Shown here: positions 24,146-34,800 of the stretch, piece by piece
Layout: every line of letters starts with the position of its first letter
Position numbering within the stretch: the first letter of the stretch is position 1
Source: Scenedesmus sp. ARA3
Lineage: Eukaryota; Chlorophyta; Chlorophyceae; Sphaeropleales; Scenedesmaceae
Assembly (NCBI GenBank): GCA_004335835.1
Contig: RWJK01001672.1
Coordinates: 9,866-73,865 of the forward strand
Direction: 5' to 3'
DNA length: 64,000 nucleotides
Notes under the pieces: model-generated
The model's database searches: none
Told to the model about the DNA's origin: nothing
What the model saw: the letters and a program-made list of their open reading frames with translations, nothing else
Translations under genes and position numbers: made by a program

Positions 24146-26190
24146 GCAGGGCACTGAGGGCCACAACACAGCACAGATCGGCGGCTTTGTGATGCTGCCG
24201 CCAGTCATCATGGCAGCAGTGGCGGCAGCAGCGCAAGCCAGCAGCAGCAACGGCATTGACTCCACAGCAGCAGCGGCAGCAGCGCAGGCAGTGACACACC
24301 TGCGCACTACGCATGATTCAAACAAGCTGGTGGCAGTGGCCGAGCGGTATGCTCAAGTCATGACGCGTGCTGTGCTGGTGAGTTTTGATCAAAGGTTTCT
24401 GCCACCACTAGCCAGCAAGCACTGTACGTGCAATTGCATGTATGCAGGCGCAGTGCATGTGTGTCTGCCATGCAGAAGCCTCAGGCTCTGGTGTTCTGCA
24501 TGTAGCATATTGCTGTCTGCTGTGCTGTCTGTCACGCTGTGTTCAGTTTGCTCAGTGCTTTGCTGCTGTACTTCTGACACATAGTCTCCTTGACATCACA
24601 CTGCGTGAAACCATATTTGCACCCATTATAACAAGTGACAGGGTGAACCACTGTGCCGCTGCTGGAGGCTCCCAGCTGCGCTTCGGCCCCGCTGAGCTGG
24701 CTGGCAAGCTTTGAAACAACACACTGTTCTTCATAGCTGATATGTAACATGTCATGTAACAGGGCGAGCCGCTGCTGCCGCTGCTGGAGGGTGAAGCAAA
24801 GCGGCTGCGGTTCAGCCCCGCTGAGCTGGCCGGCAAGCTGTGGGACGACACATCTGATCTCACTTGTCACTAACTCTTATGTAACATGTCATGTAACAGG
24901 GTGAGCCACTGCGGCCTCTGCTGGAGGCTGAAGCGAAGCGGCTGCGGTTCAGCCCCGCTGAGCTGGCAGGCAAGCTGTGGGACAACACATGCTTGATAAC
25001 ATATCTGCACCTGTTATGCAACATGATGCAGGGCGAGCCGCTGTGGCCGCTGCTGTGGGGTGACGCCAAGTGGCTGCGCTTCAGCCCCGCTGAGCTGGCG
25101 GGCAAGCTGTGGGGCAACACATCTGATCTCACTTGTCACTAACTCTTATGTAACGTGTTATGTAACAGGGTGAGCCGCTGCGGCCACTGCTGGAGGCTGA
25201 GGCGAAGCGGCTGCGGTTCAGCCCCGCTGAGCTGGCGGGCAAGCTGTGGGACGACACCAACATCGTGCACAGCGTGTTTGGCAGCGCCTGCTACATCGAG
25301 AGCAGCTGGCCTGCGGTGCTGTACCTGGCCTGGAAGTACTCGGGTGCGCGGCTGTGCATTGTTATTTTCTCTTTATTAACATCGTTATCGATGTGACTGC
25401 TGCTACTGCTTTACTGCTATTTAATGAGCTGTACCTGGTCTGGGAGCACTCAGGTGCGCGGCTGTGTGTGGTTACAATTCAACTAAATGTGTGACTTCAT
25501 GTTGCTACGTCACACATTATGCTGTACCTCGCCTGGGAGTACTCGGGTGCGCGGCTGTGCATAGTGACTGCTGCTGTCAACAACAATTGATGTGCCTGCT
25601 GCTGATGACCACTGGGCACTGGGTTTTACATGGCATGCTGCAGGCTGGAAGTGCTCGGGTGTGCGGCTGCTGCACGAGTTCAGTGCAAAAAACGCCGCAT
25701 TTTAAGCAGATCCATGTGGCGCTTTGCGGCCGTGCAACCACATGTGCTGTCTTCACAGCCAGCTTTCTCACCCCCACCACAAGCTCGTATTGATGTTTCC
25801 AACAATGCGTCATGTTGAGTGCTGCTTCTGCAGACTCCTTTGAGAAGGCAGTGCTGTCAAACACCAAAATCTGCCTTCTACGTCCTGCTTTCTCACGTGC
25901 CACAAACCTTTCATGTACATTGCTAACAATGCATCAGTGTTTTGTGTGCTGCACCTGCAGACTCCTTTGAAAAGGCTGTGCTGTCCAACACCAACGTGGG
26001 CGGCGAGAACTGCCACAGGGGCGCAGCGCTGGGCGCCCTCATGGGTGCTGCAGTAGGCGAGTCGGCCATTCCGCCTCGTTTCATCAGTGGGCTTGCAGCC
26101 AGCGAAGAGATCCGGAAGGAGATTGATGCCTTCTGTGCAGCTGTGCTGCCTGCAGAGGTGTCCGTGGAGCAGCCTGCTGCTGCTCTGTAG
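21362..26190 (+). CDS. ADP-ribosylglycohydrolase-family protein
   Basis: Members of this family remove ADP-ribose from proteins or related substrates. Nine exons join in phase: 21362-21446, 21771-21803, 22271-22332, 22498-22585, 22980-23121, 23431-23572, 24150-24377, 25169-25343 and 25961-26190, giving 394 residues, a usual length. Family landmarks are DRMRGALWG followed by IFIADALSMPVHWYY near the N-terminus, GEGHNTAQIGGF-like sequence in exon 7, and SNTNVGGENCHRGAALGALM with GAAVG near residues 327-350. In classical hydrolases the last block reads GGDTDT and binds Mg2+; here the Asp residues are replaced (GGENCH), so catalysis may differ. This GGENCHRG form is what I recall for a eukaryotic subfamily. 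The start at 21362 is the simplest ATG; a leader exon at 21060 is possible. Nearly every intron contains partial copies of a neighbouring exon. Confidence 0.85.
21805..22030 (+). repeat. Intronic minisatellite, two ~100-bp units
   Basis: A unit running from GGCAGCAGCAGCAGCAATCG through CATCATTGCGAGCAGCAG occurs twice back to back in the intron after exon 21771-21803. The copies are almost identical, so the duplication is recent. Confidence 0.85.
22560..22705 (+). repeat. Duplicated donor region of exon 22498-22585
   Basis: The exon end CCGGCAAGATCATCG with its donor GTGAGCACG recurs at about 22677 as CCGCAAGATCATTGGTGAGC, beside a CAG tract. Confidence 0.6.
23275..23505 (+). repeat. Two copies of the 5' part of exon 23431-23572
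   Basis: A copy at about 23331-23398, behind its own (CTG)n and AG, matches the true exon start at 23431 (CTGTTCCT...AACTACGTG...TTCATGACCACCCC). The first copy ends at GACACTGTCTGA and breaks the frame, so it is a pseudo-exon. Confidence 0.85.
23880..24185 (+). repeat. Four copies of a 3' splice junction, each behind (CTG)n
   Basis: GGGCACTGAGGGCCACAACA preceded by CTGCTG...TGTGCA occurs at about 23920, 23998, 24075 and 24148. The first three continue as CCGTCACTGATGCGTTG and enter the next CTG tract after about 30 bases. Only the fourth continues into the coding exon (24150-24377). Unit length is about 76 bases. Confidence 0.92.
24636..25262 (+). repeat. Five tandem copies of the first half of exon 25169-25343
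   Basis: Blocks containing TTCAGCCCCGCTGAGCTGGC or a close variant begin at about 24636, 24759, 24897, 25030 and 25165. Each is preceded by a TGTAACAG-like acceptor and each encodes a version of RLRFSPAELAGKLW. Only the last runs on into IVHSVFGSACYIESS, so the first four are pseudo-exons or alternative exons. The unit is about 125-140 bases. Confidence 0.92.
25320..25670 (+). repeat. Four copies of the exon 25169-25343 end and donor
   Basis: The exon end encoding LYLAWKYS plus the donor GGTGCGCGGCTGTG recurs, diverged, at about 25428, 25518 and 25640 in the following intron. Confidence 0.8.
25832..26005 (+). repeat. Two copies of the start of the last ADP-ribosylglycohydrolase exon
   Basis: CTGCAGACTCCTTTGA and about 35 following bases occur at about 25830 and again at 25955, where the true exon starts at 25961. 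The first copy decays after AACACCAAAATC. Confidence 0.85.
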
Positions 26191-26671
26191 GTGCAGCAGC
26201 GTGCAGTGCGGTGTCAACTGGTGTAGTGTGTGAAGCCAGTGACATATACTCACTCTACTGCTGCGCTGCGCAGATCTGCATCCGCATGGCAGTGTTTTTA
26301 TTGTTAGTGTTGCTTCCTCGTAATGGTTTGCGGCTGAAGGTTTCGTGGCTAGCGTATCTGTTATCTGTTGAGTTTCATTTCCTTGTACTGGGTGCTGAGC
26401 TGTACAACCACGTGGTCCCCAACCTGTAACCCAACTGACATTGAAACTAAGGCCATTGAGATATGCGGGTTTTTCTGAGACTATGTACGAACGAATGGCC
26501 CCTGACGGCTTGCTTAGGGTTTCTTGATGACGCCCCGTGCCCTTTCACGAAGGGTCATCAGTCCGCTCGAGCTCAATCGTGCAGCATCACAGTGCGGATC
26601 GTGCACTGCAATTCGTTTACATGCCTGCCTATTGAAGAATTCGTCCAGCGCTTGCATGTCAAGGAGAGAAC
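26191..26671. other. Intergenic region, head-to-tail genes
   Basis: This is the 3' flank of the ADP-ribosylglycohydrolase gene followed by the upstream region of the phosphatase gene. A TGTAA poly(A) word lies at 26425-26429. No exon is seen. Confidence 0.5.
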
Positions 26672-26862
26672 ATGACTTGCCAGGCAGTTCTGTTGCTGCT
26701 GGCAATGCTAGCCACGTGCTGCAATGCAGACCTAGTCATGGTGTACAGCATTCAACGGCACGGGGCGAGGAACGTGAGTGCGCATGTATCCTATGTTTTC
26801 ACCGCACACATGGGCGCTACTCATTGCTCCGCAGCAGCAGCACCAGCAGCAGCAGCAGCAGT

Positions 26863-26899
<37 letters not shown>

Positions 26900-28186
26900 C
26901 ATACTCACACTGCAGAGCCCAGCTTGCTCTACACCTTACAAACAACCAGCAGCTAACCAAGAACTATTAGCAGTGGTTGATCACATGTTGTTTTGGCTTT
27001 GCGTGGTGCCTGATGCACTGCAGGTGCTGCCCAAAAGCTCCACTCTGAAAGAGACTGAGGCCACTGGAGGGCCCACTCTGCTGCCACAAGGGCAGCGGCA
27101 GTGCTTTGAAGCAGGTGCGACAACTGTGCTTCTGATATAACTGGCAGCAGCAGCAGCAGCAGCAGCCACCGTTTGAACGACGCAGTAACTTCACAAATGT
27201 CAGCCAGCACTACACGCTGCTACCAATGTCGCAGCCTTGGGATGGAGCATTTCTGTATGCTGCGATTCAGGCTCCTCAGCAGCAGCAGCAGCAGCAGGAA
27301 AAGAACTCTGGCAAGGCTGATGTGTCGAACCAAATTGAATCTTGAACGGTGACAAGGAGCGGGGCGCAGCAAGCACAGAGAACTCCACTTCAAGTTTGCT
27401 TACACCGCTTACAGGCGCTGCCTTCAATGCGCGCTACATCAACCCCAGCAGCTGCAACAGCAGCAGCACCTGTCTCGTGGCACCCGGCTCCGGCCCTCTG
27501 TACGGCGTCACTGGCTCGCCCGATGTCGGATTCAGCAACTACAACACGTTTGCAAACACATCAGCGCTGGACAGGACCATCATGAGTGCAGATAGCTTCC
27601 TTGCTGGCGTGTTCCCTGCAATAGCAGTGCAGGACGATGCAACAAATGGCAGCTATGTGCCAACAGGCGAGCAGGTGCGCTGTGATTGTTTTGTGTGTAC
27701 ATTCAATTGGTACATATGAAACATATGTTTAGACAGGTGCATTTCAAATTCAAGTTGCAGCTGCAGATGCTGACGTGGCAGACCTTGAAGCAGCTGTGCT
27801 GGGAAGGCAGACAGACCAGCACGCAGACGAGCAGGTGCTGAGTGTTGGCAACGCCTTACAGCATGCGCAGCTGCTGCGGCCACCAAGCTGTGGGTGATGC
27901 AGCTGCCTGCGTAGCTCTGCTGGGCAACATGTACGTGCAGCCGGTCAGCAGCGCTGCTTGAAACAGGCGCGTCAAACAGCATAAATGCAATTGTAACATG
28001 CTCACTACTGTTGCTGCCATGCGTGTTGCATTGCATTGCAGGTTGTGCCGGTGTACAGCATGGCAGACACTGAAGACTGGAAGATCCGAGGCTACACAAA
28101 GTGAGTGAGCCGGCTGGCTGGCAGGCTGGCTAACTGGCAGCATCGTAATAGCGCTCTGTGCACGCCAGACTTCATGCAGACTTCAT

Positions 28187-28218
<32 letters not shown>

Positions 28219-30823
28219 CTAGTAGCTGGCAGCACATCAGCACTGCACTGGGAACCAACACTGCCAGATGTCCAGCAGACCTGTCCAAAACTGGCACAGC
28301 TGATGCAGCAGCACTTGGAACCCCTTGAGCACGCTGTTGAACTTGGCCCTGCTGCTCCTGGTCACTTCTGCTGCTCCTTGTTGCTGCTGCACCTGGCCTC
28401 CCTCTGTGCTGGGCCAGGTGCCCCGCATATGAAGACCGCAGCTCTGGCAACGCAGCAGCAGCTCTGTCAATCCTTCACAGAAACTAACAAACCTCTCCCT
28501 GTTGCTCCTGGTCAGTCACTGCTACTCCTGGCCACTCCTGCTTCTGCTGCTGAACTTGGAATCCCTGCTGTCTGTTGTTGTCGAGCCAGGTGCCCCGCGT
28601 ATGAAGACCGCCTGCAGCAGTGGCTGGCCAGTGAGGAGTTTGCAGCAAAAGCAGCAGAAACACAGGAGCTGCGCAACAGGGTGCAGGCGCTGGCACCCCA
28701 GCTCAATGTGAGTGACTTTGGAAGAGCAGTGTGCACCGTTAGTGCCGATGACAGCGAACCGTGCCTGCTGCTGATGCTGATGCTCTGCTGTTGGTCTGCT
28801 GCTGGTGGTTGCAGCGGCGCGTGGTTTGCGGGCAAGCTGCTCTGAGGTGTGAAGACTTGCAGCAATGCTGCCTTCACCTTGTTGCGGTGGCTTATCAGCT
28901 TGCATGCTGCTACTGCTGCTGCTGCTGCTGCTGCTGCGTATGTTGGCAATCGCTGCAGGTGTCGCTTGCCAACTGGTGGAACGTGTATGATGCCTTCAAC
29001 GTGTGGAAGACCTATGGGGTGCGCCGCGTAGCTGCAAGACGCTTAATGTACCATACCAACTAAGATGTTGCCAGGACCCACATGTAACTAGCCTGTCTCA
29101 TTGTGCTGGGCTGTCCACAGCAGCTGGGTGCACTGCAGTATGCCGCAAGCTGCTGCCCTGGTTGATGAATGCAGCAGGTGGCTGCAAACATTCGTAACTG
29201 CCTGCAGCACAGCAAGCCCCTTTGAAGCTGTCCAGCAGTCGCTGAAGCATGCCTCTTGTAACTGTGCTGGGGTGCTTTGCAATGCGGATGCCGTGCACGC
29301 CATGCCAGCCACACAGCTGCAATGTTGCTGCCATGTTCGCGCGCGTTTGCATCGCTGACGCAACTGCTGCTGCGCTGGCCCTGCAGGTGGGAGAAGCAAT
29401 GCCACCTGTTGATGCGGCAACATTTGCGGAGGTGCGCTGTGCATTGATCAGTTCAATCAGCAGCAGGTGTTGTGGTTTGCTTCCGCTGCATCTTGGAACA
29501 CTAATGAACAGCCCGGTTTGTAAATGGCAGTTACATGCATCACCATGTGTGTATGCAGCAGAGCTCTCGCTTGGCTAGCACTGTGGCTTACATCTGCAAC
29601 CCTGCTGCACCATAGATATCTATCTTGTGTATCAATACACAAACTTGCATATGCTGCTCCACTTTCTTGCTATTTATCTGCATAGTGCCTGCCTGCGCCT
29701 GCCGGTGCCTGCCTGTGGCTGCTTGCCTGCTGCTGCAGATCAACCAGCTGGCGATGTGGCTGGAGACATCCAAGATGCGGCCGGGGCTGACCAGCAACCT
29801 GCTGGGAGGGGGCCTGCTGGGGGACCTGATGCAGCGGATGGCAGCAGCAGAGGCGGCTGTGAGCGCCGGCAGACAGGTGGGCGTTATGCGCAGGCTGCGC
29901 TGTCAGTTTGAATGGCGAAGCTCAAGTTTGAGAGGACGAGTGAGGGTGCTGGATGAGCTTCAGCAGCGCATTTGTTCTGCAGGGTGATGTGCAATAGGTT
30001 CCATGATGCATTGTGACCTGTGTTGCGTGCACTGTTGGACCACCTGGATACGACCAATGCTCTTCTTTCTGGCATCAAGACTTGAGCACATTACGCCTGA
30101 ACACATGTGCTTGAATATTTGCAGGGCCACTACCGCTTCCTGTCCGTGTCATCGCACTACAACACACAGCTGGGGCTGCTGTCAGCGCTGTTTGCTGACC
30201 AAGCAGCAACTGAAGACCACATCTGGACAAAGAAGATCCCATCACTAGCAGCACTGCTGCTGTTTGAGCTGCACGCTGCAGGAACAGCAGCAGCCAGCAG
30301 CCTTGGACAGCAGCAGCAGCAGCAGTCCTTTGCTGTGCGAGCAGTGTACCAGGACGGACCCAAAGCACTATACAAAGTACTGCCACTGCCCTGTGCAGTG
30401 AAGGGAGATGCTGCCGAGGTTCTAGCAGGGCCTGGGGCTTGTACCCTGGAGCGGTTTAGGGCTCTGGCTGGGCCCCAAACCCTAAACACCAGCAGGGAGT
30501 GGTGCGATGCTTGCAGGAATGGCAAGGTGATGGCGTGCCAGGTCAGCAGGATGGAGAGGCAGCTAGCAGAGGCTGGAATAACACCATTTGAAATGACGAC
30601 AGCTGGATCTGGTGCCAGTGGCAATGCTGGCAGCAGCATGTCATTGCGGCCGCGTGCTGGGTATGTAAGCCCTGTCATGGTGGCCTTGCTGTGTGTGGTG
30701 TCTGCTGCGCTGACAGTGTGTGTAGGTGCTGGTGTGCTGCTGATACGGCGGCACAAGCAGCGGAAGGCGGACAGTCAGGTGCGGCTGGCGGCTGACACAG
30801 CGCTGCCGGCCAACTATGTATAG
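26672..30823 (+). CDS. Histidine acid phosphatase family, membrane-anchored
   Basis: Nine exons join in phase: 26672-26773, 27024-27114, 27415-27674, 28042-28100, 28590-28707, 28959-29018, 29387-29431, 29739-29876 and 30125-30823, giving 523 residues. A signal peptide (MTCQAVLLLLAMLATCCNA) is followed by the catalytic YSIQRHGAR, with the nucleophile His30 in RHGxR. Histidine acid phosphatases hydrolyse phosphomonoesters via a phospho-histidine and usually carry a C-terminal HD motif. The corresponding place here reads SSHYNTQLGLLSAL (His302-Tyr303), so the usual Asp proton donor is missing. Near the C-terminus is a transmembrane helix (VMVALLCVVSAALTVCV...) followed by the basic tail RRHKQRK, giving a type I topology with the enzyme domain outside or in the lumen. 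The start is the ATG of the signal peptide. The fold assignment is firm; activity and substrate are uncertain. Confidence 0.82.
28190..28222 (+). repeat. (CTGG)n microsatellite
   Basis: About seven CTGG units run in the intron after exon 28042-28100. Confidence 0.85.
28290..28640 (+). repeat. Duplicated intron end plus exon start
   Basis: The true exon start at 28590 (GTGCCCCGCGTATGAAGACC behind GAGCCAG) has a copy at about 28419 (GTGCCCCGCATATGAAGACC behind GGGCCAG). The upstream intron blocks with CTGCTCCTGGTCA are repeated as well. The first copy goes out of frame after ACCGCAG. Confidence 0.8.
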
Positions 30824-31809
30824 GCACTGTGTGTTACTTGTCACATCGTTGAATAAGCAGGGTAATGTTGGTATCTGCACAGAGTACTTGGACAGGATAC
30901 AGATACAGCTGTACAGCTTATTGTTCACCGCTAGCTGTTTCATTGTACTATTGAAGTTGGCTGGGTAGTGCGTTGGCATGAGTATCATGTACTGCACATG
31001 CTGCCACAGCACGCTGCCCATGGGCCCGCAATTGCATTGTCTGGCTGCTATTGCATGCTGCGCATGAGTGGAAGTCAGGGACACTTTGATCCATCAAATG
31101 ATGGATCTGCAGGCCATCGACATCGCATGGCACCAACGCATGGGCAGAGGTGAATTCACCATCACCCTTGCAGGGGTGGACGGCTGTATCATGCTGCCAT
31201 TGCGCTGAAAGAGTGCGCAGTTCATTGGTCAAGATGGACACGACTGCCATGTCACATGCTATGTTACGGTAACAGCTTGGTTTTCCACTACTGAGGCCAC
31301 TGCTGTACAACAAGGCAACCCCAGTGTGATGCATGTCTGGTACTTACCAGCTGCCATCCAGCATATAAAGAAAGTTGCCGATTGCAGTATCTCACTCCTT
31401 ATATATATAGGTGACCACGCAACCTCAACGTGAGGGTGAATGCACTGCCTCACATCACACGATTTGTGTGTTAACAGTTTTGTGTGACGTTACAGGACGT
31501 GAACACAGCCGTGTCAGCCTGCTTCCGAGCCAAAACAAAACAGGCTCATTGGGCAACCACCTGATCCATCCGCCACTGTCCAGGTCATCAAACCACCTAC
31601 ACACCCACTACTAGTTCAAGTTGAACAGCAGCTCCATAGAGAGGTACCTCTGCCCTGTGTGGTCACTGGCCCCGCTGCTCCTGCGCCGCACACCAACAGC
31701 CTCAAGCACCCGGCCACCTGCCGGCGGTGCTGCTGCTGCTGCTGCCGCCCTCTTCAAACCCACTAGCACTGCTACTCCGCCAGCTGCATCATGCTGCAGC
31801 GCTGCTGTG
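30824..31809. other. Intergenic region between convergent genes
   Basis: The phosphatase gene (+) and the HSP70-like gene (-) end toward each other here. I see no coding exon. An alternative last exon of the HSP70-like gene reaching 31611 is conceivable, because a GTGAGG donor lies in its final exon near 31874. Confidence 0.5.
31088..31107. other. Perfect 8-bp inverted repeat (hairpin)
   Basis: GATCCATC and GATGGATC flank the loop AAAT. It is a possible RNA 3' end structure or a chance palindrome. Confidence 0.4.
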
Positions 31810-34800
31810 CTAGCTAAACGGCCGCCTGTGTGCGGCCTGCAGCTTCCGCCTGGGGGCAGGTCCATCCTCCTCACCTGAGCTGTCTGCTATATTGATTACC
31901 TCCACTGGAGCTGCAGCCGCCTCACTGTCCCTGCACTTACGCGGACGCCCACGCTTGCGGCCAGTGCCAGCTCGCATAGCAGCCGGGCCTGCTGCTGCTT
32001 TGATGCCTGTAGCAGGCACACTGACTGGCACAGCACTCACTGAAGTGATTGCCGGCGGCTTCTTCCTGCTGCCAGCAGTGCGAGCTGGTGCTGCTGCAGT
32101 TTTAGGACCAGCAGCGCTGCCCGCTAGCTCAGTGCTTGCTGGTATGCTTGCGTTCTGCATGCGGCTGCCCAGTACGTTTGGAGCCATGCCGCCAGCAACT
32201 TCCCGCACCACGGTAGTTGGTGCTGCTTTGCTGGCACCTATGATTGCCCCAGTGCTGGCTATGACGCCAACAGCACAGCCTGTTTGTGACAGGCTGCCCA
32301 TCTGCAGGCGTGCATCAGCAGCTCCCTGAGCACTGGGCTGCACCACCGTGCCCTGCGTGTTGCTGAAAGGCTGCCACTTGTCACGCCCTAGGCGCGCCTT
32401 CTGCTGCGGCTGCTGCTGCTCCTGCTGCTGCTCCTGCGGCAGCCACCTCACGTGCCGTGCCTGCTGTTGCTGCTGCAACTGCAGCAGCCCTCTGCTGTGT
32501 AGCTGCTGCTGCTGCTGCTGTTGGGGCGCTGGCAGGCTATGTGCTGCTGGTGGTAGCTGTGGCTGCTGCTGCCTCTTTCCTGGTGGCAGGTGCTGAGGCG
32601 CAGGCTGCTTTCGCTTGTTGTGCTGCTGCGGCAGGTTCGCTGGCATGAGCACACTGCTCTGCCTTCCTGACAGCCCTGGCAGCCTAGCAGACGGCGCTAG
32701 CAAGCGTCCCACAGGGCCCGTGGTTGCTACCCCTGGCCCTGCACGAGCCCCTGCTGCCAGCACAGGTCCGGCTGCAGCAGCTGCTGCCGGCCTTGCTGCT
32801 GCTGAGGATGTGGTGTTGCGCTGCCCCAGCACCTGCTGCAGCTGGTCAATCAGGTCCCGCGCAGGCGCAGCAGCACCGCTGCCAAAGCCAGCAGCACCCG
32901 TGGATGTGCCTGCACTAGATGCAGGTGTAGCGCCTGGTGGTGTTGATGCCAGAGATGCAAGCGCAGCCGCTGCTTCAGCAGCCTCTGCCTCCTGCTGCCT
33001 CTTGGCTGAGGCAGCAGCTTTCGCTGCCTCCTGCTGCTTCTTGACAAGAGCAGCGAAAGCTGCCTCCTGCTGCCTCCTAGCAGCAGCAGCAGCAGCCTCC
33101 TGCTGCCTCTTGGCTGCAGCAGCTTTTGCCGCCTCCTCTTGCTGCTTGACAAGAGCAGCTGAAGCTGCCTCCTGCTGCCTCCTAGCAGCAGCAGCAGCAG
33201 CCTCCTGCTGCTGCCTGGCTGCCGCAGCTTTCTCTGCATCCTGCTGCTGCTTGGCTGCTGCAGCCTTCTCTGCCTCCTGTTGCTGCTTGGCCGCCGCAGC
33301 CTTCTCTGCCTCCTGCTGCTGCTGCCTGGCTGCCACGGCTGTCTCTGCCTCCTGCTGCTGCTTGGCTGCCGCAGCTTTCTCTGCCTCCTGCTGCTGCCTA
33401 GCAGCAGCGGCTTCCTCTGCCTCCTGCTGCCTCTTGGCTGCAGCAGCTGCTTCTGCCTGCTGCTGCTGCTGCCTGGCTGCCACAACTTTCTCTGCTTCCT
33501 GCTGCTGACTGGCTGCCGCAACTTTCTCTGCATTCGGTTGCTTCCTGGCTGCTGCAGCTGTTTCTGCCTCCTGCTGCTGCTGCCTGGCTGCCGCAGCTGT
33601 CTCTGCCTCCTGCTGCTGTCTAGCAGCAGCAGCTGTAGCTGCTTCTGTGGCAGCCGCTGCAGCAACGTTTGCAACCATCACGGCCGCCGCTGCTGCCCCA
33701 GCCTGCTGCGCCTGAGCTGCTGCTATGGCAGCCGCCACTGCTGCTGCTTCCGCCTCCTGCTGCTTCCTTGCTGATGCTTCCTGCTTCACCTGACTGGCGC
33801 TGACACCTCCAAAGTTCAGCTGCCGCAGCAGCAGCACTGCCGCGCCGCTGAGCTTTGACAGCCTGTCCTGCCGCCGGCCATGCTGCACTGCGTCTCGGTC
33901 AAACACTGCAGTGACTGGCAGCTCTTGGCTCGACTGCAGCCGCGCCCTGCACTGTACACGCTGCCTGTCATCCACCCATACCTCGCCCATGACATGAAGC
34001 GCCTTCTGCTGCTTTCCACCTCCTCTGCCCGCAGCTGCGCTCAGCACAGCAGACGCCTGCACCTCCCGGCCGCCTGTGTAAGTGAATGTGGTCAGCAGAG
34101 GATCTGCTGCGTAGAGCGAGATGCTGTAGCTGCGGTGCTGCTTGCTGCAGGGCATTAAGGTGATGGCTGTGGGGGCTGTTGGCGTGGCTGCGCGGCAGTC
34201 TATCAGCGGCAGCAGCACCTGAAAATCAGCCAGCTGCTTCTTTGGGGGAATCTTGGCCTGTGGCTTGCTGGGGTCTTCCAGGTGTGCATAGTGCGCTGCC
34301 ACTGCATCCAGCATCTGCAGCACACCAGAAAAGCAAAATGAGTCAATGATCAGAGCAAGAACAGGACAGGATGCATGGAGAGTCATCTTGACACTCACAC
34401 ATGACTCAACAGGGGTGTGCAGCAAACCGCATCTGGGGAGCAGGGCAGCACTGAATGCTGCAGGGTGCGATGATTGGCAGTTATCCACATCAAGCTGCAT
34501 CACCTGCTGCTGTGCAGTTCTTTCGCTGGCATCCGTGGTGGTGAGGCAGCGCTTGAGTTGCTGCAGGTATGCCACACTGATGGGGTAGTCAGCATGCTGA
34601 TCCTTGGGGTGCAGGCAGTAGCCCCTGCATCATATTGGGCGGTGGGTTTGGCAGCAGATGCTGTGACATATGTTTCCTTTGTACCTTGCGGATCCTGCTA
34701 GCTCTTTGAATGCATCACCGCATGGCAGCCTGCTATAGGAGCCCTGCATGATGCGTCAGGGTTCGCACCATTCAAGCCTGTTCAACACTTGGCATGCGTT

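Noticed and set aside
32615..33508. Long plus-strand frame (297 codons) rich in Ala, Cys and Ser
   Set aside because: It is the shadow of the QQQEAEKAAAA coding repeats of the HSP70-like gene. CTG/CAG runs stay open in several frames on both strands.
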